A DNA stretch of 64,000 nucleotides from Opisthocomus hoazin (GCF_030867145.1 NC_134428.1:7564001-7628000), one strand, 5' to 3'; counted from the first letter of the stretch, positions 13,501 through 28,740 are shown. Translations and numbers: made by a program. Notes: generated by a model not told the origin, from the sequence alone.

Positions 13501-16500
13501 GTGTTCTGAACAAAAGTGGTCACTGGTAACAAGTGGTGGGTTCTGAAAGGCCTGAGTGACTTCAGGGGATCTGGGATCACTTAGTAGATCTTCATAAATT
13601 TTCATAATTTGTTGACATATTATTCTTGTTTCTGTATAATTGTCAGTTTGTATGAATTTTTCTTTTTGGTGGTAGCTTCTTAATCTAAACGAACCTATTT
13701 CATATTGGAAGTACACATCTTTACTTCTTTACTGGGGAAGATTATTACTATAGCATTATTCAGAAGAAGAAACTGCACCATACATAAATACCTTCAAAAT
13801 GATCACTGTCTTCATTCTCTGTAAAACTGATGCATGGTAAGGTGTATGTTGCTAAAAAAATCTAAGGAAGAAACTTTCATTTTAGCATGAGATTTTTCTT
13901 AAACTTTTTTTATGGCTACCAAGCTGAAAGAAAAGCTGCATTCTGATCCTGGAGAAAGCTTTCTCAGCTGAAATTCATTAAATCATTTTGCCTCAGGTCA
14001 TAAAAGACAAATTTTTTTTTATTTCTTTTTGTTTGTTCTCTGTAACTAACCATCAAAGTAAATCGCCTGTTGGAGCAGTCCCCTAAGAACGACTTACAGC
14101 CATCCAGGTAGCCTGGAGTTTTCATACATGAGATTCCTCTTTATTTCAGTATTAGTTCTGTGTTTTTAGAGGATGAAAGGTTGCATTTAATAAAATGTTT
14201 TATCCATAGATGAGCTCTTTATGATTTTCTCTCACCGTACTTTATCTTTCCATAAGTGACTTTATGCAGCTTGCATGCACTCTCCAGCTTTGTAAGCACT
14301 AGCACAATATACATCACTGGATAAAACATCATCTCCAGTTGTAATGGAAGGTTGCAATGAAGGCAGATATTTCATAAATGTCTAGAAAGACAGATAGCAA
14401 GTCAGACAGAATTAGAAAAAAAAATAGACAGTATCAATCTACATAATATCATTCCTTGGCAAGAAGTGGGCTATCTTAAGTGTGTGTAAACAGCAATATT
14501 ATTCATGGTTACACCACAGTGTAACTGCTTGCTGGATTTGAACGAGGTTCCCTGAATATAAATGAAGTGACAAAGTGAAGAGAAAAGAAGCAGCTGAAGC
14601 TAGAAACCAGCAAACTGAAAACAAAAATGATCGAGTCAGATACACCTTTTTTTATTTGGTCTGAATAGGAATGATTATTAAACCAATAGATTTATAATAC
14701 TAGCCAGAGTGAAGTACAAAGAAGAAAGAAAACCGTTTCCCAGTGACATTCTGCCCATGTGTCTCCGCCTTGACATTCAGCATTATTGCCAGCATAACCC
14801 TAAGTCTCTTTTAAACACAGTCTTGAAATTGCTTCACACTGTATCAGAAGAACTGGTGATTTTCAGGAAGATAGACATCTGCAGAACCCTCATAAATCCC
14901 TATCTCTTTGTGCCAAGCAAAATCTAATACCTAGGTCCCTCATGCTAAAAGGCATCAACCAGGCCTGCCACGTCTTCAGCATGTTGATTATTAACTGAAA
15001 ACTGTAACAAGAACAGAAGGGAATTTAATCTGCCATTGTCAGGGCGTCGCTGCTATTTGGAGTAAACCCAAGTGAGCAGCAATGTTCAACATGTAATTCC
15101 CTTGTTCTGAAACTAGAGCAACAGGATTACGCATAAACCTTTTCAAAAATTAGCTGCTGAAAATGCAAAAAGACCAATACGTGAGGTGATCCACCCAAAC
15201 TGCATTCCCGTATCATACTGGGACCTGACCCACTGCACTCTCAAGACAGGCAGAAACCAGCACAGAAACTGTTACAAAACCCTGACAACAGAAAATCTGG
15301 CCTGAGGCAGCTTGAAATGAGAAGGCAACGTCCTCTCTGGTAGCCAGTACGGAGATGATGGAAGCAGTGCCGAATAGATGTGGGAAACTACTATCAGTGA
15401 AAACCAACAGGAAAAAGATATTGTTTGTCTTCTTCCAAAATGAGCATCTCTGCATGGAGCAGACAGCTGGAGTCTGGATTCCTCTAGACAAATTAAGGCT
15501 GGCTTCCTTCAATATGGACATTAGGACAATGTTAACCACAAAAGACAGCAGCAAAGACTAAGCTGAAGGAGCAAGAAAAATTTTACTCCATCCCAGGAAA
15601 ACCACACTGGAGTTTGCAGTGGCAGACACAGAACAGTGGATATATTGGCTGTCTTGCCAGTCCACACCACAGCTAAACTGCTACAGAGACCAGCTGAGCT
15701 GGACACAGTTCTCTCACTATCTCCCAGCTCCTCCACCAGAGAAAGAGCTGAATTCAGATTAAAATAAGGCAGACTTGGGCATTTGCTTTATGAATTGTGA
15801 CTAATTTTGATTCAGTATGTTAGAAAACTTTTTAAATAATTTTGAAATATTTCTGCTGCAGACATTTAAACTTTTAAAAGTATTTTTATTTTCGTTTTCT
15901 TCATTTAAAAATGAAAAGTTATTATACAGAAAATTCGGATGTTCATTTCTCTGTTTCATTGAGACTGATCAATTCGAAATGTTCTAAAAACCTGAGTTGA
16001 CAAATGATTCTTAAATGGCGTTTCCCCAGGAATGTTTTCTTTTGACATATACACAACATTTGGCTATAGCTTTTTTTCCTTGATAAACGTACAATGGACT
16101 CCAGCTCCTGACATAACAGTACTAACATCTGAAACTGTCTCCACGTGCAAGCTCAGCACCTCAACAGGGTACTCGTTTCAAAAAAGTAAAGCAGTTCATA
16201 TACATCTCACCTTCTTTCAACATTTTTGAAGCATAAACAAACTTTTGTAAAGAATCAAAAGATTTTCAAAGCTTTCATTTACAGTAGAATATACATTGAG
16301 CTCAATTTAAAATTTCATTTTTCTACTTTTTAACTCCAGTTGTACTTGTTTCCTTGTTTATTTGTATGGCAAATTGTGGATTCATTCACTGCACACTGTT
16401 AGCTGTCAACTGAAATGACATCTTGTATTTTTCAAACCCAGACATGGCCTCCTTCTGTAATGACATGAAACACTTCTTTAGAAGTTTCTGAGATCCTGTT

Positions 16501-19500
16501 TCACAACTTCTTCAAATATAGTGGGGGGAAAGGAAGCTAAAGACATTTTTATATCAATACTTGCAGGAATTATTCAGTGTACTTCAGACTCTACACGTTA
16601 TAATTTTGATCACAGCAGACTATTTGCATAGTGTCAGCTTCCAAAAATAGAAAAGCTACTTATAAATACAACTACAATGGAAGCTTAAAACATCTAAGAT
16701 CGTTAAAAGAAAAAAAAAGAATTGAGACTAATCTTACTGAGCAAAGTGGTAATTTGGGGATTTCAATGATTTCAAAACTTGCTGTGCTTAAAACAAGAAA
16801 TTTTATGGCAGATGGGATTCCGAAACCGAGTTTTCAAATGCTGAGGTTCATTTTAATTTTATTCACTCAAATGTTAAATCTTGGACAAACATTGTTAAAA
16901 AGATTAAATCAAATCAGGCATAAAAAGTTCAACAGAAACACCTGTGCCATCTACTGAGTATGGTGACATTTGAATGAATACATCTAGAATAATATCTATT
17001 ATTAAAGCATTACAGATAGCAAATGCTTAACCAAGGAGCTAATCCTGGAGCAGTCTAAGAGAAAGACAAGGTCAAGGGGAAAAAAGCACCTGAATAGTAC
17101 AAGAAGAGTAGTACGGGATCACCCTGAATCTCATCTCTCACAACGGGCAGAGCAGCTCAGCAGCAGGTGCAGTTTTGCGAACAGCATAAGAACCGGCGAA
17201 GCACACTCACCCTGTCATCCACTGGCTTCCAGCAGTTCGCAGCAGAGGAGCTCCTGAGCCAAGCATGACACCTTTCCATTTACTAATTCTCAGTGATTCT
17301 TTTTCTTTCATTATGTTTCCCAGTCAATTTTTACACATGTAAACTTTTAGGACCCTCAACAACCTGGAGAACGGCATTCTGTAACATTTTCTGCTGCATG
17401 AGGAATAACCCCTTTTTGCTTGTTTTGTATCTACCTCCTGCTAATTTCATTTTATGCCCTCTGAGCATTTTTGAGAGATCCGCTGGATTTAGGAAGAGAT
17501 GAAGTTGTGAACCTAAGATTAACTATTCTTTATGAAACTTCACATCCATTTGTTTCATTTGTTATCCTTCTACTTGATGCTCAGTAAATGATAATTTGTA
17601 TATTAGAAGCTAATTTAATTAAAGCCTAAGGTTACAAAAAGACAAAAAAGGGGGGAGTGCAGAAATGCTAGCATAGAAACACCGAGGAAAGCAATACAGA
17701 AATGGAAACAGACAGGGACATACCGTCTCCTAAACCAATCCTACTAGTGCTGTAGGGCCCTAGTCTAGAGCTTTTCCACTCATGATCTACAGACATCTAA
17801 GGGCCTATGGGCTGCTTCTACAACCTTAGGAAGAAATAATTAAGAGAAGCAAGCGTCTCATCAACACTTTTAAATCCATCACGCAGAGGTCCACTTCACT
17901 TAGAAAAATCTAAGCTGTGATTTGAAAAAGCCTGAAAACCCCATTCTAGTCAGAGAGACAACTGTGTGGAGGAAATAGTCATTAAGCTTGTTGATTTACA
18001 GGGAGGCTAATGAGAACTATTGTACATCATGGTTTTAATGTAACAGCTAATGGATTTTTTTTGTTCAGAAGGGGACATAATCCTTCCCTTCCACAGATCA
18101 TGCTGTACAACGGATCTTCCCCAATGTCAGGAAGCTCATAGAGATGGTAATGCTTCTCTCTTGATCCCCTTCTACTCTGACTCCCCTTGACAGGGAGTTA
18201 TTTGAGAACAGATGTGAGTTTAAACTTCAAAGCAAGACAGCCAGAGGAAAACAAACAAGTTTAAGGCTAAAGATATTACCAGTTCCATTGGTTGCCTTCC
18301 TTAACTTCATCGTTAAAAGCTGAGTCAAGTGGCTTTTAACAGAGTTTCTTTTCCAAAGCAACACTGGCATGAATGAGAGGAGGAATGACAATATCCAAGT
18401 CAACCCAATGTAAGTTAATTAGCTTCTAAAGAGCCTCAGGATGTCAGATTTAAAGTATTAATAATAAATATTATATATTTTCATTGAAAAAAAAATTCAT
18501 ATCATTAATGTCCTTGTTTCCAAGGATCTCTGATGGGAATGGGACTTCGGGATTAGTTCTATAGCTGTCAGCCAAGTCACCAGGCATAGAATGTTACTTT
18601 AATAATGGATAAATGGCAACAGATTTAATGTCAACAGGTATGTAACCTAGGGACATAGAAGCATTAATTAAATCAGTAAAGGCAGGCAGAAGCTGAAGAG
18701 GAAAAACCTGAACAAGAATTTGGGAAGCACTGATAAGGTTTGATTTTCTCTCTCCACAGCTTGTGCCTCCAGCAATTCAGCCCCTAAGATGCAAAAAAGC
18801 TGTGAAACGAGCTATCAGAACACTTGTCAATCACTGGACAAGCTGTATCATGGTCAAAAGGTACTGCTAGGGCCTGCAGGAAAATAATGGAATGAATATA
18901 TGATGCAGGATTATCAGTGACTAAGCAACTGCAGTTTTGATTATTGCAGCAAAGAGGCTTAAACAGAAGGGGGAGAGTGATAATGGCTAAGTTAAGGATT
19001 ATAATTCTTTCTCTCTTTTTCATTTCAAAGACTTTGTTTCAATTGCATTTGCTAATCTCCATGTTACAGGAGATTTTCTGTATTACAGGGAGAAGGAAGA
19101 CCATTCTGCAAATTGTTAATTGAAGCTAGATCAGGTGGTGCTCTTTTTAATTCCAAATCCAGGGTTCTGGAAGTTACATTGGCAGGCAGAGGTACCCATT
19201 TCTCACTGGAGATGCCTGTTCTTCTTTGAGGAAGACGCGATACAGAACGAGAGAAGAATAACGAAGAGTCAAAGAAATCTGGTAGTAGTCTCATTTATTA
19301 AATTATCAGTAAAAATGAATCTGAGCAAAGTCTCCAGAGTACACAAAGTGTGTTTATATGTTCTGTGTATGTATTTTATATACATATAAAGTATGTATAC
19401 ACTCTGTGTGGAAACTACCTTCTTTACATATGGAAATACAATTAAAAATCTACCAAAGTGTCAATTGTCTAGAGTCTTTGTTAATGGGCTGAGCAAGAAT

Positions 19501-22500
19501 GGCTAGTAAATGAGAATTAACTTCCAACTTTGGTCTAAAAAATCTGTACCTTATCAGTTCAATTTGCAAGCAAATTAAACATGTTGGTATTTGTTCTCTG
19601 GACATAATCTGTCACCTTGCTATCATGTGAAGAATTGTTTGCCATCTGGATGATCAACATGGAAGATTAATGCTGTTGGCTCCTTAGGTCAAGTGAAATT
19701 AAATTAAGATGATGGTTAAATGGAAGATACGTGATTGTTCATGTTCAAATATGTACTACAGAGCTCAAAATCCTAGTCTGGAGCAGGAGTTTGTGCTTTT
19801 ATCTCTACATATTTTTATTATATGACTGTAACACTTTTGAAAGGATCTGGTTTCATCTCAAATTCCAGCCAAGCAAGAGCAACACAGAGAAGACTGTTCC
19901 ACTCTTTAGCAATGAGGTGGAACAAAGGGAATAGGGAATGGAGTACTTTAGTAGTCAGAGAAATACTTGTCTTCTAAAAAGAGACCATTTTTTAGACTTC
20001 GCTGTTCACTACAATTTCTTGAAAATCCTTGCATTATACTTATTATATCTTCTGTTCTTAATTTACACATGCATATAAACAAGATGGAAATGTAACATTA
20101 GAGAAAAAGTAAATAGAGCATTACAACCCAGCAGTTGAACATGCAATTGGGTTTTCAAAGCGTTATTACTTCAGATTTGTTCTATTACTAGTAACAGATT
20201 AAACACGTATCCAGTTTTCAAAAGAACATCTCTGTCATCACGAGTATGTGGACCACATCCTAGTCTGCACTCTCAGTGAAACTGAAGCTAATCTAGAGCC
20301 TTAATCTGGAAAGGGGTCCTGTTTCCTAGGTTTCGAAGAGGTGGAATAGGGCATAGTGGGCAGACCAGCAACTGAAAGAGCTACCTCAGAGTGACTAATG
20401 CAATCACCTCAAAATACCATAGACAGATGACAGATTGCCACAAGAAACCTTTTCTTAGATGCTTGCAGTCATTCAAATGACAGATATTTTCCATTCTCTT
20501 CTCCATATCTTAATGTGCAGCCACAAGAAGATTTTTTCAGTGTGTTACTTTTCTATAAAGCCCTGAAACTGTGGGAGAAGTTGTACGCTTCAGTTATTTA
20601 TTCATTAAATATTTTGCATTTCATGTTACCTCCCTCTTAAATAACCCCAAGCAAAATTAGCATAAAAAGTGGTGTTTGAGAACGGTATTTTAAATTATTT
20701 GCACTGCACTAAGAACCTAGCTGAAACATGAAATGCACTTAGTTAGGCTTTTATGCCAAGAGTCTAAGAGAAGTTTTCTCACCAGTAGAAACCTTCTATT
20801 AGTGAAGAGTTTACCTCAAGAAAACTAGATCAAAACAATTTCAAGTGCTAATTATGTTCTGCATAGGAAGTTGCTCCACCTTCATAAGCACAAATAATGA
20901 ATGGACGGATTTTTTAATAAACAACTCCTCTAACAGGAAATCAGAAAAGTACATCCCTATTGAAGAGAAAATAACAGCCGAGCTCATTTTTAATTCACAG
21001 AAAACAACACAGCAGTTTAGTCAGTATGGAAGAAGGAGACATCAGTTACAGGGGACTTGTGCATTAATAGCAGAACTAGTCTGCATAGGCGTGTTGTACA
21101 GATCTCTCTAGAGTCCAAGTCAGAGGAAACAAGATGTGACAAAGTGGAAGAGCTGCAAACGGAAAAACTGAAAATGTTTGTGAGAATGTTCAGCAGACTT
21201 GCCGCAGACTAATCAATCAGCTGGTAAGTATGCAATCAACACACTGGGGAATTCCCAGAGTGTAACAACAGGTAGATAAATTGCGTGATACAATTTTGCT
21301 AGTTCTGCCGCTACAACTGGAAAGCAGACATTCATTCTGGTGATGACAGTTATACCCTCTGGCCATCACCACTAATTAAATCGCTATCTTTCCCATTCCA
21401 TTTTGTCCCCAGATATAGATGTGATCAAAGACAGCACCATATAAAGAAGAAGCAGGAAACTAGATTTAGGTAATAATTTTAAAAGCAAAGTAAGGTAGCC
21501 TGAGATATTCATGCAATCCCTTGAAAAACAAAGCATGCTTCTGCAAGCAAGATGGGTACAACAGTGTGTGAGGGGATGTGTGTATGACTACAACGTTGTA
21601 ATCGAAACCTTGTGCCTTTCACAACTCCCAAAACTGCTAGAAAAATGCATAGCGCACATATAAATTGGAATAGTTTTTGGGAAGTATGTTTATCAGTAAC
21701 GTACTATATACAGGTTATTGCAAGTTACAGTACAGCCTGTTTCAAAATTAGGATTAATTGATTCTGTTTCAAATACTCAGAGCAGTTGTCACTTTTCCTC
21801 AGAAAAGACAAGCCCTTCTTGAAAAACAAATCATACTCAAAATATTACTTATCCAAAACCAAAGACTAGCCTAATGTTTACAGGACTGTGTGCATACTGG
21901 AAGCTGTGCTCCAGTGCTCAAGCCCTCTCCCACCCACCACCATGCATTTCCAATGATAGACACAAAAGTTAAAGGAAAAATCAAATTAAAATACAACATG
22001 TAGAAACTGATAGCAGCATATCATTGTGGGTCTTAAACTACAGACTGCACAATACAACAGATGGGAGAAAGTTTCAGCGGAAGCGATCCACCTAACTAAG
22101 GTCAATTCCCTTTTCTAATTCTAATGCAATTGCTTTTCTGAAGTGGCTTGTGGATACTCTCGCATACACTCCCCCTTCCCCAGGCCAGCTCAGATGCCAC
22201 TCGCTGCTGGACACGGTTGACTCCTCAGGTGCCTTGAAAACCTTATGTCACTGCAAGACTCTCCAGACTTTCTTTTCTCACACAAGGAACACAGACCTAT
22301 GTGCAAATGGGGATCTAACAACAGCATGACTTTGAAATTAAAGCTCTGACACAAAATGAGCATAGCAATATTGATACAATTCCAGCAACTTCAGTAGTGA
22401 CTGGCTCTCAGACGTGGGTGTTTTGCCTTTATCACGCAGTGGTAAGTTAAATGTTTTAGAAATGCAACACAGTGAAAAGTCAAACACTACTGTAACGTGT

Positions 22501-25500
22501 TTTTGCATGTTATCCTTTTGCTGTCTGAAATACCCTCATACGGAACATCGCTGTAGGAAAGAACTCGGACAGTACCCCCAAAAGACTCACACCAGAATCA
22601 GTGCCTTTCTTTTCCAGAAGGATTAACTAAAACTCCAGTAAGTGCAAAAAATGGCTTGAGGATTTTCTTTTCCTTCCTCAGTGTAACAGTAAGTCCTTTG
22701 TATGGTTTCTGATGACAGGGTGCCTCCTCACCTCTCTTAGTTACCAGCTGCTGTAACAGCAAGATCACCAGATTATAGGTATGTGGCAATAGGGAAATGC
22801 TGTAGAAAAAAAAGACAGGCTTGAAGAAAGATTATGAAAAATGCTGACAAGACTGAGGGATAACAAGTAATTGCAACACCCTAGTATGGATCAGCATGTG
22901 GTTGTGCCAGTCTTCCTACAAATGACACAGTAATCACACTTGTCCTTATCTTTGCACCAACATCCTGTTTCAGAGATTCTTGCCTGGAGAGACAGTTTCA
23001 AAGTTGCTTTGAACTCCGTAGGTTTCCTTCTCCAGCTACCGTCCCTTTTGAACAGAAAGCATCCACAACAAATATTTGGTTGACCATTTTTGGCAAATCT
23101 GTAGTTCATCTAAAACTAGTATTCCACCAGGAATGTCCTTTGCCCAAGTTAACACCAATGGAAAGCTGAATTACACAATAACGAACAAACCTCAATTCAG
23201 TCATCTCACACAGGTTAGTTCCCATTTATTTTTCTACTCATTTTTCTCAAAGGTACTTCAGATTTCACCTCACCATTAATGAACCCAGCTAGACTGATGG
23301 CTCAGCGGATCTTTGTGTCAGTGCCTAGCCAGGAGTCTGTCCATCATGAAGATGATCTGTCTGCTTCAGCCTCGTGGGTCTGATCCAGTACAATTGGTGA
23401 GGCTTAAGGAAAAGGTGGAGTCTTCAAATCCTGAAGCATTTTATAGTGGATCATTATCTTTAATAGCCTGTAATACTACATCTTAAGTTTTAATCACCAA
23501 GAACTATCTTGCTGCTTACTCCTTTGTGGAAGACAATGGTGGCCCCCACCCATTCTTATAATATTTTTTCTTTAAAAATAAAATAAAGTCCATCACTGCA
23601 CAAGCACGCAAAATGCAGAAAATCAACATGAGAAAGCAAAGCTTTAAATTAAAAGTAGGACTGTAGATCACTTGTGGAACTTAAAAAGGGAGACAAAACA
23701 TCCAGTACTTAGGGAGTAACTGAATCCCACACTTCAATCATCTTAGCTAGCAACCTAATGTCCTGGCACACTTTCCTGGGCTAGATCCTGGAGACTGGAT
23801 TTAGCACAGCACACTTCTGTGGGCCTAAGCAATGGGTACAAAGCACATTCAAATTGCAAATGCCTGGTGCTGTGCTGGGTGTCTAGACATAGGGTCCGAA
23901 AAATATGAAAAGGTGTTCCTCGCACAACAATCCTCTCGTCTGCAACTCTTTGTTCACTCATACTTTTCCCTGGTAGTTCTCTAAGTACTGACATATCCTT
24001 AGAGGAATTTTGCAGCTTAAGACATTACTGCCCCGAGCTGTCAACCTCAGCCTTTCCACAGAGGTCACTCACAGCAGTTGCTTAAGAGGAGATGCCAACC
24101 TGTCAGCAGAGAAAGGCGAGATGTGCACACGCATCCTGCTCTGTCAACTCTCATATGGGCACGTTAACCTATGGCAGAAAAGATGGTGATATAATGCCAG
24201 GAACTGCTGAAGCAACATTCATCAGAAGATGTCGGCAGCCTAAACATGAGCCTTGTCACAAAAGGAGTTCAAAAGCATTTTAGATTCGGTACAGCAAGAT
24301 ATTAAACCTGTCAGCATGCTGGCCAAAGTTAGTATGATTGTACGTATACGTAAGATGATACCTGCTTAAGTACCTTGCTAAATTAGGTTTTAATACCTTA
24401 CATATTGGTGTTTCTAAAGCAATTAATAAAAAAAAGCTAGAACATACCAGCACAAACCCCGCTGGGAGACCGCATTAACTGAAACAATCATGTAGTTGAC
24501 ACATGGCTTCTGTTTCTAATGAGGCATGCCAACTAAACAGAAGACAAAGGGATACAAGCCCTGATACTTCCAGATACAAGATAATTAGTCTCAGGACAGA
24601 CAGCACTATTATCCTGAGAGATGACTACTGCATGGGTCACAACAGGTTTCTTCTACTTCATGGCAACTGTGGCCACAGCGGACACACAGACAAACGGTCT
24701 GACCTACCACGGAAGCTCCCGCATTCTGTTTCTTTAAGGAACAGATTTAATATAGGTCCATATGTCTTCCCTTTTGTCTTCATAACTCCTATTAAAGTAA
24801 TTAATACTGGAGGGGTTTCAGATGGCTGGAAGACAGCAGGTTTGTCTACATGAAACTGTTAATATCACCCTTCATTAACTTAGTACACTTCTCCCTGGGA
24901 CAGAAATGTATACAAAAACAGGGCTAAAGACATTCCTGCAATATTGGCAAAAATTGAGCAGGCGCTTGCGGCAGTGGCACAGGGAGCTATCCCATACTCA
25001 ATTCCCTTTGGTAATTCCAGCAGTTCCAGGAGTGGCTACACCACCAACAGTTCCCAAGACATCCATTTAATGTTTTTTATTACCCTGCAGTCACAGCAGC
25101 CAAAATTAATTCTGAAAGAAATAGTGCCTGAAGATCTGTAAAGCTACACTGAGGTTTCACTGATCCTCAGTACGTGTGTTACAATACACGTCTATACAGA
25201 CACAGTGCAGATACATCACTCTGCAATGCAAACTTCAGAAAATGCAGAACTGAAAGATAAATTAAAATGCACCTAAATTTACTGCCATCCTGAAAGAAGT
25301 AAAATGTAAACATATTATTAAAGAACAGATTAGCATGTCTAATTCAACAGAAATTAGAATATAGATAAAAATGTAATACTGTAATTAAAAGAATGAAGAG
25401 AGAACATTAATAGGATGAGCTATAAACTCTAATGCAAAATTATATGTAAAACTGTAGGCCTGTTTTCAAAATTACTAAATGATGAAAAAAACCAGTCTGC

Positions 25501-27445
25501 TCCTGGGAAAAGATTGGTAACAAGCAGTTATAGTTATCATACAAAAACTGTTGACAGCTTCTAAAACTTGTTCGATATCTTTCATCATTTGCAGGTACGT
25601 AGAAGAAAGTTTTCCTTCCATGCTTTACAAAAAGAATAGAAGGAAGTAGAATTTTTTGTTACAAACACTGCTGAATACATTGGCAATTATGTTTTCCTTC
25701 TTCGGCTACAGATTAAACCCGCAGCTTTATATTACCCATTTTTCCCATTATAGTCAAAGCATCTCAGAGAATTTCCATTTCTAACTATTAAAGAAAACAG
25801 TTTTCAGTTTCAGGTTGGAACTACAGACATTCTCCTGTTTCTTTAGACAGTATTTTTTTGGCTGAATTTCAATTTCAGTTTACAGGATGTTAAAATATTC
25901 TCATGTTATAGAATAGTTTGGTCAAGAGCTGTCTAAATCAAGGTTGAAATAAGAAGTATCAACAATACGGGTTTTTTTGTCCCCAACATTCACGTAGGAG
26001 AACATGCACCTCCTGGAGAAGAATCATCAGCTATAGTCCTAAAATAATTAAATCTTTTTGTTTTGAAAACTGATGTACATACTCATTTCCGTGGTAGCTT
26101 TGTTTTGCATTTCACAAAGTTCTAACTCCGGAATTTTTGTTGCACCCAATATATGATGCTATCTCGAAGTTACCATCTACACAATGAGTTGCAAGAGTAT
26201 CAGTTGTATTTCATGTATTTACAGGTGCGAGAGATATCAGAAGATTCATATCCTTTCTCCACTTTGCAATCCTCTGCTTACTTCAGTTTTCTTTCTCTGC
26301 TGATTGCTTTTAATCAAACTTTCATTTTTAACTAAAACACAGACATGTAGTCAAGTGATTTCCACAGTAATTGACCTCTCTGCAGTACAACAAAATTCCT
26401 TGTTAGTTTTCTCGCTGCTGAGCGGAGAAAACAGGACCTGACGACTGTCTGGTTAACTCCACTGAACTCCAGCTAAAAGAGCATACACCCATATAGAAAG
26501 GTATAGTCACACCTGAGTCTAGAATCTCAGAATCTCTTTTGAGAATCATTAGAAAATATAAAAACATCAAAAAGGTGTCCACGCACACACAATCCACAAA
26601 CAGACAGGAGTGAGGGTGGGAAACAAGCTGTGATTTCAACCACTGCAGCCAAACCGTTATTCACTTGCCTTGGTCAGAAAGCAGCACGCATTTCACGTTT
26701 TGAAAACTATTTACTCTACAGAGAAAAATGACTGCTTTACTGCACAAAGTACAAATACAGTGTTTGCTTTCTTTTTAACCCACTGAAGGAGTAACTTCTG
26801 GTGAAGCTGATTTTTATTATTTACTAATTTGTTCCCAACAGATTTTTCTAGCAATATAAGCGTGCATGTATGACTCACAAAGACATTTTGAAGATAAAGT
26901 ACAGCTATACCTCATAATTAACAGGTCATAATTAGACCTCATCAACTAAAATCAGGGTTTCTATTACTGTATGTGCACTGTTCTCCAAAGGCAGCTCATT
27001 TTAACAGTGATCTCATAGGCACAACTTCTCCCAACAGACTCTGGACATCACTGGGTTTCCAAGCCCAGAAACCAATCAATTGCTCTTAGGTATAAGACAG
27101 TTTTGGGTCAGGTGTCCTAACAACACACTAACGGTTAGTTGCTCAAGAACTGGCTTCAGGTCAGATAGAAGCTCTAAGAGAAATGAATGTGACAGCTTGC
27201 ACAGTTTAATGTCTAATCTGCCATAGGAGCAGACGGGTGACTAGTTGCACTTGGTGAAGCTCTACATATGACTACCTCAGCTGAGGAGCTTGCAGGATCA
27301 AAGCTGTGCCCTCAGGCTAAGACCAAATGACCCATTTCATGGATGACTTCAATCAAACTTTGATGCAGAAGTGAATTATTAACTTAACTCATTGTCTCCC
27401 TGTGGCACTAGTATTTGTAAGCCTCCTCAGACAGACCGTAGGCTA
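13501..27445. other. Host non-coding DNA, no gene recognised
   Basis: About 14 kb of AT-rich sequence with only short open frames, none resembling a known domain. A small CpG-containing patch at about 17100-17270 carries a good minus-strand splice-donor match, but no exon could be supported. A TA/GTA-rich simple stretch lies near 19350-19400. No transposon family was recognised with confidence. Confidence 0.45.
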
Positions 27446-27500
27446 ATTCAGGCTGGAAGGTACCTTCAGAGGTTATCTAGTCCAGCTTCCTGCTCCAAAC
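27446..27500 (-). mobile_element. Short CR1 3'-end fragment, minus orientation
   Basis: On the plus strand it reads CAGGCTGGAAGGTACCTTCA, then GGTTATCTAGTCCAGCTTCC. This is the reverse complement of the conserved CR1 tail (..ctagatgacct..aggt.cctt.cagcc). It is short and decayed. Confidence 0.6.
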
Positions 27501-28457
27501 TTCCTTCTGCACCTTTTTGATATGTATATAACAAACATACAAACACACAAACACATTTTATTACTGTATTTTGTAAGGAAATCCAGTTTAAGGAGGAGAT
27601 CAAGGATGCTATTCTGCTCTGATTTAAGGAAAAAGCAGCCTCACCGCCTTATGAAAGAAACACCAACATCTAATACAACATGCAAAATGATACAGAGAAT
27701 AAAGCATTAGCTTTAAGGCCATACTGGCTTTTCTGTTAGCACCAAAAGTGCACGTAAGAGTTAACAAGAAAAATTAAAACAAAATAAATATGCTCTGTAA
27801 TGAACTAATATACGTGGGTAAGGTAACATCTGCTACTTTGTTTATAACAAATGTGTCAAACATTAGATATGCCAGCATTCATGCACATATTCTGATGGAA
27901 GCTGGAGAATTTGCTTTATTCGCCTAGCAGAAAATGGAAGATTTTATGTATGTCATGGTAGAGTACTATCAGACCTGAGAGCACTAGGACAAGCAGAATT
28001 TTCTTCTGAAACAGAGACAACCCTTCTGATAACTGTTATTAGTTGGTTCCTACAGAAAAGCAGTCTTAACTGAACTGATTTGGGAACAAGGAAAGAGCAC
28101 ATTTTTTGAGAAGTTCTGACCTACTTTGTATCTCTAAATACAATTCTAAGGAAGGAGTGATTAGTAAATTGCACTGGGTCAGGATTAGCCCTGGGAGGTA
28201 ATGTGAGCCTGCTGCTTCCTTTGTCTTTCTTCTCCCTTGCCAGACAATCCCAACAGGAAAATCCCAGCATTTCCCAAGCCAGTCCAAATCTGCTCTCACA
28301 GAGAACGCAAGAGATATCCCCTACTTCTTCACAAGCTTTGTCTATTCCTTTGTAGAAAGTCTTGGGAGTAATGCAGTTTAGTGGATCTGTTAGCACCCAC
28401 CTTAGAATCTTCTTGCTTACCGACTGCGTCAAAGCCTATTTTTTTACAACGGTAAGT
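27501..28457. other. Host flank left of the betaretrovirus-like provirus
   Basis: No gene is recognised. A minus-strand open frame of 103 codons (28121-28432) ends close to the provirus but has no identifiable domain. It was not accepted as a gene. Confidence 0.45.
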
Positions 28458-28526
28458 TGTGGAGGATGAAACATTAAAGAACTGGGGACATGTGAGCAAT
28501 CCAGCATTTTCTCTATGAGGCCATGA

Positions 28527-28563
28527 AGCCTTAGCATAAGGCAGCAGAGCCTTAGCATAAGGC
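28527..28563 (+). promoter_or_regulatory. Tandem palindromic repeats in U3 (enhancer-like)
   Basis: AGCCTTAGCATAAGGC occurs twice (28527-28542 and 28548-28563) with a 21-bp period. Each copy contains a hyphenated palindrome, GCCTTA-GCA-TAAGGC. Repeated palindromes in U3 are typical of retroviral enhancers. The factor that binds is not known, and enhancer function is an inference. Confidence 0.55.
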
Positions 28564-28740
28564 CACAAGGGCATCTAGAGGACAAACGGTGGTATAACCA
28601 AGGAAATGAATGCAAAGAAAAATGAGTCCAGCATACTGAAGCGAAACTTGCTACCTGCAAGAAAGCCACGAGCACAGCGCGTGAACAAGTAATGCACACC
28701 AATCATAATCGGGTTGCTATGTGATTTAATTTGATTATTG

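Noticed and set aside
28121..28432. Minus-strand open frame of 103 codons next to the betaretrovirus-like LTR
   Set aside because: Several Cys residues look suggestive, but no family is recognised and no exon borders could be defined.
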